DNA of 64,000 nt from JBARKJ01 sp963698885 (GTDB taxonomy: Bacteria > Nitrospirota > JACRHJ01), in contig CAVOSJ010000002.1 in the NCBI GenBank assembly GCA_963698885.1, positions 62,001 to 126,000 on the forward strand. Reading direction: 5' to 3'. Shown here one piece after another: positions 28,207 through 35,694 of the stretch. The notes under the pieces are model-generated. The model made no database searches, was not told the origin of the DNA, and worked only from the letters and a program-made list of their open reading frames with translations. Positions within the stretch are counted from its first letter, which is position 1. Each line of letters starts with the position of its first letter. Both the position numbers and the translations under genes were made by a program.

Positions 28207-29528
28207 TCATTTAATACATCCTTCCTTAACCCCTCGCCTCCCGGGAGAGGGGCAGGGGGTGAGGGACTCCATCGGACACCTTTTCAGTTTTATATGCTCC
28301 TCAACTTCTGGCCGGAAGAGCTTCAGCATGCTCTTTACCGGGTCCACCGCGCCGGGCGCGAACGCGCAGAACGAGTTCGGATATATTACGTCGCAGTTCT
28401 CCTCCAGCACGTCCAGTTCATCCATCTCCGCCACTCCGGCCTCGATCCGCTGGAGGATATTATAAACGAACGGAAGCCCGTCCCGGCATGGCGTACACCA
28501 GCCGCAGGATTCGCGCACGAAGAAAATCGATTATTGATCATCGCCCGGACGACGCAGTGGGTATTGTCGAACACGGTGACGCACCCGGTCCCCATGCGGG
28601 AGCCGACTTTGGACACCGTATCGAAATCCATCCGCACGTCCAGGTGCTCCGGCGTGAGGAACGGAGTGGACGCGCCGCCGGGCAGACAGGCCTTCAGGGA
28701 ATATCCGTCCCGCATCCCGCCGGCGTGAGTCTCGATTATCTCCCTGAGAGTCGTCCCGGTCGGCAGCTCGAAAAGCCCCGGCTTCTTTACCCTCCCGGAG
28801 ACCCCGTAAAGCTTCGTCCCGGCCCCGCCGTCGTATGCCGCAGCCGACTTCCAGCCGCTGCCGCCCATATTGATTATGTGCGGGATATTGGCGACGGTCT
28901 CGACGTTATTTATGGTCGTCGGTTTCATCCAGAAGCCTTTCGAGGCGGGGTAGGGGGGCTTGGAGCGTGGGTTCGCCCGCTTTCCTTCGAGCGCGTTCAT
29001 AAGCGCGGTCTCTTCGCCGCACTCGTACCGGCCCGCGCTTCTGTGGACTGTTATGTCCATGGAAAAGCCGCTCCCCAGAATGTTCTCCCCGATGTAGCCC
29101 GCGCCCCTCGCTTCTTCGATTGCACTAACGAGCGCGCGCGCGGCCTCGATATATTCATACCGGATGAAGATGTATCCTTTTCCCGCTTCCGTCGCGTAGC
29201 CGCTGATGAGCAGGCCCTCGATCAACTGGTGCGGGTCGTTCTCCATCAGGAAGCGGTCCTTGAAAGTACCCGGCTCCATCTCGTCCGCGTTGACCAGGAA
29301 ATACCTTTGCCCCGCGCTCTTCCTGTCAGTTAAGCTCCACTTCTTTCCGGTGGGAAAGCCCGCGCCGCCCCGGCCCCTGAGACCGGAGTCGATGACGGTT
29401 TTTATCACGTCGTCAGGCGTTAGCTTCAGCGCGGCCCTTAACCCCTCGTATCCTCCGGAGGCTTCGTACTCCTTCAGCGATGCCGGATGGCCGAGGTGAA
29501 AGTTTTTTGTCAGTAGAGGCTGAAACAT
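28207..29528 (-). CDS. nuoF: NADH-quinone oxidoreductase subunit F, one frameshift
   Basis: The NADH- and FMN-binding subunit, about 440 residues. The dinucleotide sites GRGGAGFPTGKKW and AYECGEETAL-type residues (RYECGEETALMNALEG) are clear. The frame breaks near 28530 in a T-run. The other frame continues FVRESCGWCTPCRDG and NSFCAFAPGA, which hold the four cysteines of cluster N3. The last about 25 residues (MESLTPCPSPGRRG and on) derive from a palindromic repeat-like element and are not family sequence, so the natural end is probably a little earlier. Confidence 0.92.
28230..28266. repeat. REP-like palindrome forming the tail of nuoF
   Basis: CTCCCGGGAG (28238-28247) is a perfect palindrome inside a larger CCCCT...AGGGG arrangement, followed by GGCAGGGGGTGAGGG. 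It lies at the extreme 3' end of nuoF and replaces the expected C-terminal residues. From general experience, similar C-rich palindromes are dispersed in many bacterial genomes. No second copy was seen in this window. Confidence 0.4.
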
Positions 29529-29536
29529 AATTGGAG

Positions 29537-30004
29537 TTATTTCCGCTCCCTCTCTAATATTTCGTCAATCTTCTCCGGCGTGAGGTTTCCGTACAACGTC
29601 TCGCCCACCATCATCGCCGGAGCTACATGGCACGCTCCCAGGCAGCATATCGGGAGAAGGGTGAAAGCCCCGTCCCCGGTCGTGCCGCCTAGTTCGATAC
29701 CGAGCCTATTTTTTAAGTGGTCGAACAGATTTTCCATCCCCATGACCCAGCACGATATGCTGTCGCAGACGAAGATTACCTTCCTGCCGACGGGCCGCCT
29801 GAATATAAGGTTGTAGAACGTCGCAAGCTCGTCCACCTTTATTACCGGCACGCCCGCGATATCCGCGACAGTCTCCGCCGCCTCGTCTGAGAGGTAGCCG
29901 TAGGCTTCCTGGGCCTCGTGCATGAGGTCCGCCAGCGCCTCCTCCGGATGTTCCAGCGAGGATACGTGTTCGCGAAGTTCTTTTATCCGCTCTTCAGAAA
30001 GCAT
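29537..30004 (-). CDS. nuoE: NADH-quinone oxidoreductase subunit E ([2Fe-2S])
   Basis: 155 residues. A helical N-terminal domain (HEAQEAYGYLSDEAAETVA) precedes the thioredoxin-like domain with the four cysteine ligands of cluster N1a: CDSISC and CCLGACHVAP. It is intact and lies 8 nt upstream of nuoF and 6 nt downstream of nuoBCD. It partners NuoF in the NADH-oxidising module. Confidence 0.95.
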   Translation of the reverse strand: MLSEERIKELREHVSSLEHPEEALADLMHEAQEAYGYLSDEAAETVADIAGVPVIKVDELATFYNLIFRRPVGRKVIFVCDSISCWVMGMENLFDHLKNRLGIELGGTTGDGAFTLLPICCLGACHVAPAMMVGETLYGNLTPEKIDEILERERK

Positions 30005-30010
30005 AAAAAA

Positions 30011-32527
30011 TCACCTGTCTATATCCGCCATGACGTAATCCAGCGCGCCCGCTATCGCTATCAGGTCCGAGATGAACCAGCCGCGGCACAGCATCGGCGT
30101 CATCTGCATGTGCGGGAACGAAGGCGCGCGCACCCGCACCCTGTATGGATAATTGAGGCCGTCCGAGACGACGTAATAGCCGTATTCGCCTTTAGGGGAC
30201 TCGATGCTGAAATATGCCTCGCCCTTGGGCGGCGTTATCCCCCGCGTAACGTTCACGAAGTGGTGTATAAGGCTTTCGATGTCGTTTAGGGTGTCCCGCT
30301 TCTGGGGGAGGCAGTAACGGTAGTCCTCGGAAACCCAGCGGCCCGGCGGCATTTCTTTTGCCGCCTGCTCGATTATGCGGAGGCTCTGCCGCATCTCTTC
30401 CAGCCGCACGAGGTAGCGGTCGTAGCAGTCTCCCGTACTGCCGACGGGGATATCGAACTGAAAAGATTCGTAGCCGGAATAGGGCATCTTTTTCCTTAAA
30501 TCCCATTCCAGTCCGCAGGCCCGAAGGTTCGGCCCGGTCATCCCCCAGTCGATCGCCTGCTCTACGTCCAGGCCCCCGACGCCCTTTGTCCTGGCCTTGA
30601 ATATCGCGCTCTTGGTAAGGAGTTTTGAATACTCGTTTATTTTAGATGGAAACTCGCGGATGAAATCATCGACGAGTACCTTCCAGCCATCCGGCAGGTC
30701 GTCCGCGACCCCGCCTATGCGGAACCAGGACGGATGCATCCTGCCGCCGGTGATATGCTCCACGATGTCCATTATCTTTTCGCGGTCCCGGAAGCAATAG
30801 AATACCGGGGCCATTGCGCCGACATCCTGCGCGAACGTGCCGAGCCATACGAGATGGCTCGATATACGGAAAAGCTCGCAGAGCATCACGCGGATGTACT
30901 GCGCGCGGTCCGGCACCTTCACGCCCAGGAGCTTCTCCACCGCGCCCAGGTAGGCCATGTTGTTGTTCGCGCCGATTAAATATTCAACCCGGTCCGTATA
31001 GACGATGTACTGGTGCCAGGACTGCCGCTCTCCCGTCTTTTCCGCCGCGCGGTGGTGGTATCCTATGTCCACCGCCATGTCCAGTATCTCCTCGCCCCGG
31101 AGCTTCAATACATATCGTATAAGCCCATGCGTCCCTACGTGGTGCGGGCCGAAGTTCAGGTAAGCTACGTCCAGGTCGTCTTTTGCCGCGCGGCCCTTGC
31201 CGACGTTCCCGACCCCGCCGCCGCCCGCCCCGCCGCCGGCGGGCCGTCTGAAATAATCCTGAATATCGCGCGGCTCGTGGCTGGCTGCGTCGTCCCTCGT
31301 ATACGGCTTCATCTCCGTCGCCCGGTACGGGTGGGACTTCCGCAGCGGATGGCCCTCCCAGTCGTCCGGCATGAGGATTCTCCGCAGGTACGGGTGGCCG
31401 TCGAAACGTATCCCGAACATGTCGTACGCCTCCCGCTCGTACCAGTTTGCGGACGGCCAGATGCCGGTGACGGTGGGGACCGAGGGACTCTCTCCGGACA
31501 GGTCGGATTTTATCCGGATATGTCCGGGGACGTCGTAGGAGAACAGCGTGTGGACCAGCGTGTAATCCTTGAAATTTGACCTGTCCCGGCGGGCGGACTC
31601 GTCCACGGCGGTTAAATCCTCCAGCCGCTGGAACTTCACGGGCGATTTCTTCTTCAGATAGGCCAGCACGTCCGGGATTTTTTCCGGCGGGATTTTAACC
31701 GTTACCATGTCTCCGGCGGAAATGTCTTCCGTAACCGCATCGCCGAATTCCTGCTTCAAGGTCCCGACTAAAGCGGAAATCTTTTCGGGCTGTGGCGTTT
31801 TCGCGGCGGGCGGCGTCCACATCTGGGTCGCGCGGCTCCCCCAGAGCTTTGGCGGGGTGACATCCGTCCCGCGCAGCGCCGTCCCTTCGTACCCGGGGCC
31901 TCTGCCGTCCCTGGACTTCGTGACCCCGTCGATGAGCGCGGCGCCGGAAGTCCCCTGGTTCCCGCCTTTCATATGAAATACGGGCCGAAGGGGCCGCTCC
32001 TCCTTAGCTATCTTCTCCTGGAGCATGATGAGAGCCTGCAGGACTTCTTCCGGGCGGGGCGGGCATCCCGGAATGTATGCGTCCACGGGAAGTATCTGGT
32101 TTATCCCCTGGACCACGCTGTAGACGTCGTACATCCCGCCGGAATTGGAGCAGGAGCCCATCGAGACTACCCAGCGCGGCTCGGCCATCTGCTCATAGAG
32201 CCTTAGTATGGACGGGGCCATTTTTTTAAATACGGTCCCTGCCACGAACATCACGTCCGACTGGCGGGGCGAGCCGCGGAGGACCTCCGCGCCGAAGCGC
32301 GCGATGTCATAGCGGGGCGTGGCGGCATTGGCGAACTCAACGAAGCAGCAGGAAAGCCCGAAGAACATGGGCCAGAGGCTGTTCTTCCGGCCCCAGTTCA
32401 GGCCGTAGTTCAGGACGTCTTCGATGGAGGCCACGGCTATGCCGGTGGACCGGCTTCGGGACGAAAGGCCCCCGCTGCCCACGCCGCCTGTGTTCCACGC
32501 GTCCCTTATTTTCCTTTCGGCCCCCAC
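30011..32527 (-). CDS. nuoBCD: Fused NADH-quinone oxidoreductase subunits B, C and D
   Basis: One 838-residue frame holds three subunits. NuoB (about 35-190) has the N2 cluster cysteines in GLSCCFVEF, SMGSCSNSGG and YIPGCPPRPE. NuoC (about 255-410) has NWYEREAYDMFGIRFDGHP. NuoD (about 455-838) has FGPHHVGTHGLIRYVL, the quinone-site His/Tyr region, and the terminal DYVMADIDR. Gly/Ala-rich linkers join the parts (one near residue 435 reads GGGAGGGGVGN). Fusion of C and D is common and fusion of all three is known but less so. Start GTG 32527 overlaps the end of nuoA by 22 nt; the exact start is uncertain. Confidence 0.93.
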   Translation of the reverse strand: MGAERKIRDAWNTGGVGSGGLSSRSRSTGIAVASIEDVLNYGLNWGRKNSLWPMFFGLSCCFVEFANAATPRYDIARFGAEVLRGSPRQSDVMFVAGTVFKKMAPSILRLYEQMAEPRWVVSMGSCSNSGGMYDVYSVVQGINQILPVDAYIPGCPPRPEEVLQALIMLQEKIAKEERPLRPVFHMKGGNQGTSGAALIDGVTKSRDGRGPGYEGTALRGTDVTPPKLWGSRATQMWTPPAAKTPQPEKISALVGTLKQEFGDAVTEDISAGDMVTVKIPPEKIPDVLAYLKKKSPVKFQRLEDLTAVDESARRDRSNFKDYTLVHTLFSYDVPGHIRIKSDLSGESPSVPTVTGIWPSANWYEREAYDMFGIRFDGHPYLRRILMPDDWEGHPLRKSHPYRATEMKPYTRDDAASHEPRDIQDYFRRPAGGGAGGGGVGNVGKGRAAKDDLDVAYLNFGPHHVGTHGLIRYVLKLRGEEILDMAVDIGYHHRAAEKTGERQSWHQYIVYTDRVEYLIGANNNMAYLGAVEKLLGVKVPDRAQYIRVMLCELFRISSHLVWLGTFAQDVGAMAPVFYCFRDREKIMDIVEHITGGRMHPSWFRIGGVADDLPDGWKVLVDDFIREFPSKINEYSKLLTKSAIFKARTKGVGGLDVEQAIDWGMTGPNLRACGLEWDLRKKMPYSGYESFQFDIPVGSTGDCYDRYLVRLEEMRQSLRIIEQAAKEMPPGRWVSEDYRYCLPQKRDTLNDIESLIHHFVNVTRGITPPKGEAYFSIESPKGEYGYYVVSDGLNYPYRVRVRAPSFPHMQMTPMLCRGWFISDLIAIAGALDYVMADIDR

Positions 32528-32934
32528 TGAAGTCCTTTCTTTTTCCAGACGTAAACGAGGCCAAGGAGCAGGGTGCCGATAAAGAAGCCGATATAGGCGA
32601 AGCCCGGCCAGCCCAGGAGGTCGAATGCGACCGCCCAGGAATATACGAATACCGCTTCAAGGTCGAATATGATGAAGAATATGGCGACCAGGTAAAACTG
32701 AACCGGGAGCCTCAGGCGCGCGGTCCCCGTAGGGATGACGCCGGACTCGTACGGCATGTCCTTCTCGGGGCCGGGTTTCCTGCCGCCCAGCCATGTGGTG
32801 AGGAACATCAGGACTCCCAGTATCACCAGCACCATCAGGGCGTAAACACCCAACGACGCAAGCTGGGATAGCCCCGCAGGCCTCTCGCCCGTAAGCTCTC
32901 CCCGGGCCGCGAACGCAATAGCGGCTATGAACAT
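32506..32934 (-). CDS. nuoA: NADH-quinone oxidoreductase subunit A
   Basis: 142 residues, three helices. Signatures are PYESGVIPTGTARLRLPVQF and FIIFDLEAVFVYSWAV, whose acidic residues take part in the proton channel. The N-terminus is somewhat longer than average, with a hydrophilic lead before helix 1. It is the first gene of the nuo operon and follows a consensus-like promoter at 32968-32996. Confidence 0.94.
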   Translation of the reverse strand: MFIAAIAFAARGELTGERPAGLSQLASLGVYALMVLVILGVLMFLTTWLGGRKPGPEKDMPYESGVIPTGTARLRLPVQFYLVAIFFIIFDLEAVFVYSWAVAFDLLGWPGFAYIGFFIGTLLLGLVYVWKKKGLQWGPKGK

Positions 32935-32967
32935 ATCCGTCCCCGTAAGTTATGCATATATCTATAA

Positions 32968-32996
32968 AATTTAACGGCAAGAGGTAGGTTTGTCAA
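32968..32996 (-). promoter_or_regulatory. Sigma70-like promoter of the nuo operon
   Basis: On the minus strand TTGACA (32996-32991), a 17-nt spacer and TAAATT (32973-32968), 33 nt before the nuoA ATG. It lies directly downstream of the FadL terminator. Confidence 0.65.
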
Positions 32997-33019
32997 GGAA
33001 CTTGGGCACTTTCAGGCAT

Positions 33020-33048
33020 AAAAAAAAGGAGGGGTTATTCGCCCCTCC
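33020..33048 (-). terminator. Intrinsic terminator after the FadL-type gene
   Basis: On the minus strand GGAGGGG and CCCCTCC form a 7-bp GC stem around a 7-nt loop, followed by at least seven T residues. Confidence 0.85.
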
Positions 33049-33058
33049 CTGTAAAAGC

Positions 33059-33128
33059 AACGCCCCCTTGTCACCCTCTTAATGCGACCCGTCAGAATGG
33101 GTGGCCCGGGGTGGGGCAAGGGGGCGTT
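33059..33128. repeat. 12-bp inverted repeat with long spacer downstream of the FadL-type gene
   Basis: AACGCCCCCTTG (33059-33070) is perfectly complementary to CAAGGGGGCGTT (33117-33128) with 46 nt between. An inner ACCC/GGGT hairpin lies in the loop. It sits 10 nt after the porin stop and before its terminator, so it would form a stable 3' mRNA structure. Confidence 0.6.
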
Positions 33129-33138
33129 ATGAAATGCT

Positions 33139-34377
33139 TTAGAACATGATATTAAGACCTAATTCATAAGAATCTTCGTGGAGCTTGCTTTCGTAAGTAA
33201 TTGCATTGAAAGCGGAGGTCTCCTTGATGCTGTTCTCGAAGGCGTGCATGTAGCCCAGGTTTACGGAAACCTTCTTGCTCAGGTTCACGCCGACGCCCGC
33301 CGTCACGTGGTGCTCCACGATGGCAGGGAACCCGATTACCCTGAACGCCTCGAACTGCGCCGTCGGGACAGGGGTGCCCTGGACGGCCGATAACCCGGCA
33401 GGGTTCCAGCCATTATGCTCCGTTACCGGGCTCTTGCCATAGTTATAGCCAACGCGGAGCGCCAGCCAGTCTATCGGCCTGCCCTGGATGCCCACCGCGG
33501 TAACATACTGGTCTTTCCAGTCGAAATCCTTGTAGCCGTCGGCATCTTTCCAGTTAATCCACTTCTCGTTGACCTCGACCAGGAGCTTGTTCGGTATGAT
33601 GTCGTAAGCCACGCCGAGGACTGCCTGCTGGGGCTGCTCAAGGTTCAGGGTATCGAAGGTGGTGCTGCCCAGGGCCTGGTCAAAGTTGTACACCCTTCTG
33701 AATCTGTTGTTCTGCGGGCTCTGGTAGGTGAGGCCTAAGGAAAGCGCGTCGATGGGCTTGTATATGGCGCCTACCTGGGTGCCGAAGCTGAAGGTGTGCG
33801 CGCTTCCCTCTGAGAGGTCAAGCTGGGCCCAGTTTACCTGAAGGGCCGCGCCGACGGATAAGTTCGGGAGTATCTTGTATGCCAGGTTGGGCGAGAACTT
33901 CATTATCTGGAGGTCCGTCTTAATATCGGCCCGGGCGACCGAAGCCGGGAAGCCGAAGGCGCCTTTCAGATTAGTATCCTTGTAATCCACGCCGAGGCCG
34001 CTGACGCCGTAAGCGGCGAGGCCGAACCTTAAATCCGGGGTAATCGGCGTGTAAATACCTATGGCCGGGAAAGCGTAAGGCAGGCCCCGGCTATCCGCCG
34101 AATCATCACCTGCGCCGGCGTTTATCCGCCCACTTATTTTTGGTACGAAAAGGGTCGCCGCGAAATCAACCTCGGACGACTCGCAGGGGATATAGCACAT
34201 CGCGGCAGGGTTGCCGAAGACGGCCGAGATGGCGTCCTGCGGAGCGGCCGCGCCGACGCCGCCCATGGAGCGGGATATCGCGCCCACCCCGATAATGTTG
34301 TCCCCGTTAGTTGCGAAAGCTGGGACCGCGAAACATATTACAGCCAGTAAAGCCGCCAAAACAAGCAACTTTCTCAT
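33139..34377 (-). CDS. FadL/OmpP1-family outer-membrane transport porin
   Basis: A 412-residue beta-barrel of the OMPP1/FadL/TodX family, which takes up long-chain fatty acids or aromatic hydrocarbons. It has a signal peptide (MRKLLVLAALLAVICFAVPAFA, then TNGDNIIG). The conserved N-terminal hatch is SRSMGGVGAAAPQDAISAVFGNPAAM, where the family usually has an NPA motif. It ends in SYELGLNIMF with C-terminal Phe for BamA recognition. ATG 34377 has a GGAGGG ribosome site. It follows the DsrE-like gene by 71 nt on the same strand and probably shares its attenuated transcript. Confidence 0.88.
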   Translation of the reverse strand: MRKLLVLAALLAVICFAVPAFATNGDNIIGVGAISRSMGGVGAAAPQDAISAVFGNPAAMCYIPCESSEVDFAATLFVPKISGRINAGAGDDSADSRGLPYAFPAIGIYTPITPDLRFGLAAYGVSGLGVDYKDTNLKGAFGFPASVARADIKTDLQIMKFSPNLAYKILPNLSVGAALQVNWAQLDLSEGSAHTFSFGTQVGAIYKPIDALSLGLTYQSPQNNRFRRVYNFDQALGSTTFDTLNLEQPQQAVLGVAYDIIPNKLLVEVNEKWINWKDADGYKDFDWKDQYVTAVGIQGRPIDWLALRVGYNYGKSPVTEHNGWNPAGLSAVQGTPVPTAQFEAFRVIGFPAIVEHHVTAGVGVNLSKKVSVNLGYMHAFENSIKETSAFNAITYESKLHEDSYELGLNIMF

Positions 34378-34448
34378 AGAACCTGCCCTCCCTTCGGTTA
34401 TGGCCGTCAAAATGTCGCGGGCTACTCCCGCGTTTTTTTCAGGCCCAT

Positions 34449-34919
34449 CTACACAAAAAGCGGTATTTGGGAATCTGCCGCAAACTCGAGGTACATAGCC
34501 GCGCCGCCGAACTCCGTACCCTCTATGAAATCGGACTGCTTCATGCCGAAGAGGTCGATGGTCATCTGGCACGCGATCATCCTTACCTCCGCCATCTGGC
34601 ATATCTCGATGAGCTTGGGTATGCTCATCACGTTCTGCTTCTTCATCATGCCCTTCATCATCATGGTGGCCATGGTCGGCATGCCCGGCAGGGTCCCCAG
34701 GAAACCCTGGAACAGGCCCGGCATCCCGGCGTTGCCGTGCGGGAACACCTTCATGGTGTGCATCTTCTGCTTGTGGATGATATTCAGCCCGTAAAACGTG
34801 AAGAATATCTGCGCCTCCATGTCGAGGGCCGCCGCCGCGGATGCAAGGATCAGCGGAGGATACGCCATGTCGAGCGTTCCCTTGGAGGCAATTATGGCAA
34901 TTTTTGCAACATCGGACAT
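34449..34919 (-). CDS. DsrE/DsrF-like sulfur-relay family protein
   Basis: 156 residues with the DsrE fold: an N-terminal strand (VAKIAIIASKGTLD), an alpha/beta core and the RMIACQMTIDLFGM segment, whose single cysteine matches the persulfide-carrying cysteine of DsrE2-type proteins. The Met-rich middle (MATMMMKGMMKK) is typical of this subgroup. Such proteins carry sulfane sulfur or act as thiol switches. No dsrAB, tusA or rhodanese gene is near. It lies after an ANTAR-type leader and has a GGAAGGAG ribosome site. It is adjacent to the FadL porin. Confidence 0.8.
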   Translation of the reverse strand: MSDVAKIAIIASKGTLDMAYPPLILASAAAALDMEAQIFFTFYGLNIIHKQKMHTMKVFPHGNAGMPGLFQGFLGTLPGMPTMATMMMKGMMKKQNVMSIPKLIEICQMAEVRMIACQMTIDLFGMKQSDFIEGTEFGGAAMYLEFAADSQIPLFV

Positions 34920-34964
34920 CGTAATACTCCTTCCATATAAATTAAATAAACCTTGAGATCCCCC

Positions 34965-35054
34965 TGAAAAAACAAAAACCTCTCCCTATGGCCTTCATGG
35001 GCCAAAGAGAAAGGCTTCCCGGCCTTTCCTATCGAGTACCTCCGTCTTGAGAGG
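34965..35054 (-). promoter_or_regulatory. ANTAR-type antiterminator/terminator leader upstream of the DsrE-FadL genes
   Basis: Read on the minus strand, three hairpins with six-base loops follow the ANTAR gene. P1 is CCTCT/GGAGG with loop CAAGAC (35039-35054). P2 is GGAAAGGC/GCCTTTCT with loop CGGGAA (35008-35029). The terminator pairs GCCTTTCTCTTTGGCC with GGCCATAGGGAGAGGT (one T-T mismatch, loop CATGAA, 34978-35015), followed by TTTTGTTTTTT. The 3' arm of P2 is the 5' arm of the terminator, so the two exclude each other, as in nasR-type leaders where an ANTAR protein stabilises P1/P2. The published consensus has A at loop position 1 and G at 4; here G4 is present and position 1 is C. Confidence 0.7.
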
Positions 35055-35062
35055 CGTTTTAG

Positions 35063-35638
35063 CTATATGATTTCGCTCGCCGTAATTATCGACTGGGCGA
35101 TCTTTTCCATGGAGACATTCGAATCCCTGGAAAGCTTCTGTATCCTTAAAAAGGCCTCCTCTTCGTTTAAGGAGTTCCTTTTCATCATGATACCCTTCGC
35201 CCGCTCGACTATCTTGCGCACACGAAGCGCTTCCTTGCAGTCCCCGACCTCTTCCCTTAAGGCCTGGCACTGCCGGAAACGAGATATGCCAAGCTCAATT
35301 GAGCCCAGCACGTTTTCGCGGGTCAGGGGGCCGAAGAAATGGGATGAAACTCCCAGCCCGTCTGCCCGCACCGCGTCGGAAAGCTGGTCAAAATTATAGT
35401 GCATCACTACGGGCGCCGGGTGCTCGGAGATGAGCCTGTCCACAATCATGAGCGGCTCTCCCAATGCCAGGCCTTGTCCGTCCAGCACGACTACATCGGG
35501 TTCGGTCTCAGATGCGGCCGACAATGCTCCGGGTAAGTCATGGGCGGAAAAGAGCTTTGTATACCCTTCTTTTTTCAGCAGTCCCGCAATCTTCCGGCAC
35601 CGCGCCGGACTGCCGATTATAAGAAAACTTCGCTTCAT
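35063..35638 (-). CDS. ANTAR-domain antitermination response regulator (AmiR/NasT family)
   Basis: 191 residues. A receiver-like domain (about 1-120) retains strands and a VVVLDGQGLAL segment with an Asp at the usual phosphoacceptor region, but the acidic pocket is weak, so phosphorylation is doubtful. A coiled-coil linker leads to the C-terminal ANTAR domain with ALRVRKIVERAKGIMMKRN and EEEAFLRIQKLSRDSNVSM. ANTAR domains bind paired RNA hairpins and prevent termination. The gene ends 9 nt before such hairpins, making the DsrE/FadL genes its likely targets. It has its own promoter (35663-35691). ATG 35638 has an AGGTG site. Confidence 0.85.
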   Translation of the reverse strand: MKRSFLIIGSPARCRKIAGLLKKEGYTKLFSAHDLPGALSAASETEPDVVVLDGQGLALGEPLMIVDRLISEHPAPVVMHYNFDQLSDAVRADGLGVSSHFFGPLTRENVLGSIELGISRFRQCQALREEVGDCKEALRVRKIVERAKGIMMKRNSLNEEEAFLRIQKLSRDSNVSMEKIAQSIITASEII

Positions 35639-35662
35639 CTGCACCTGTAAAAAGTACGTCTT

Positions 35663-35691
35663 ATAATAATGTTTATAAATAATATTGTCAA
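35663..35691 (-). promoter_or_regulatory. Sigma70-like promoter of the ANTAR regulator
   Basis: On the minus strand TTGACA (35691-35686), a 17-nt spacer and TATTAT (35668-35663), 25 nt before the ATG. It abuts the end of the DUF2723 gene. Confidence 0.65.
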
Positions 35692-35694
35692 GAT

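Noticed and set aside
34416..34439. Plus-strand terminator-like hairpin (CGCGGG/CCCGCG with T-run) between the FadL and DsrE genes
   Set aside because: No plus-strand gene precedes it. On the minus strand it lacks a T-run, so it may only be a minor pause or structure in the transcript.
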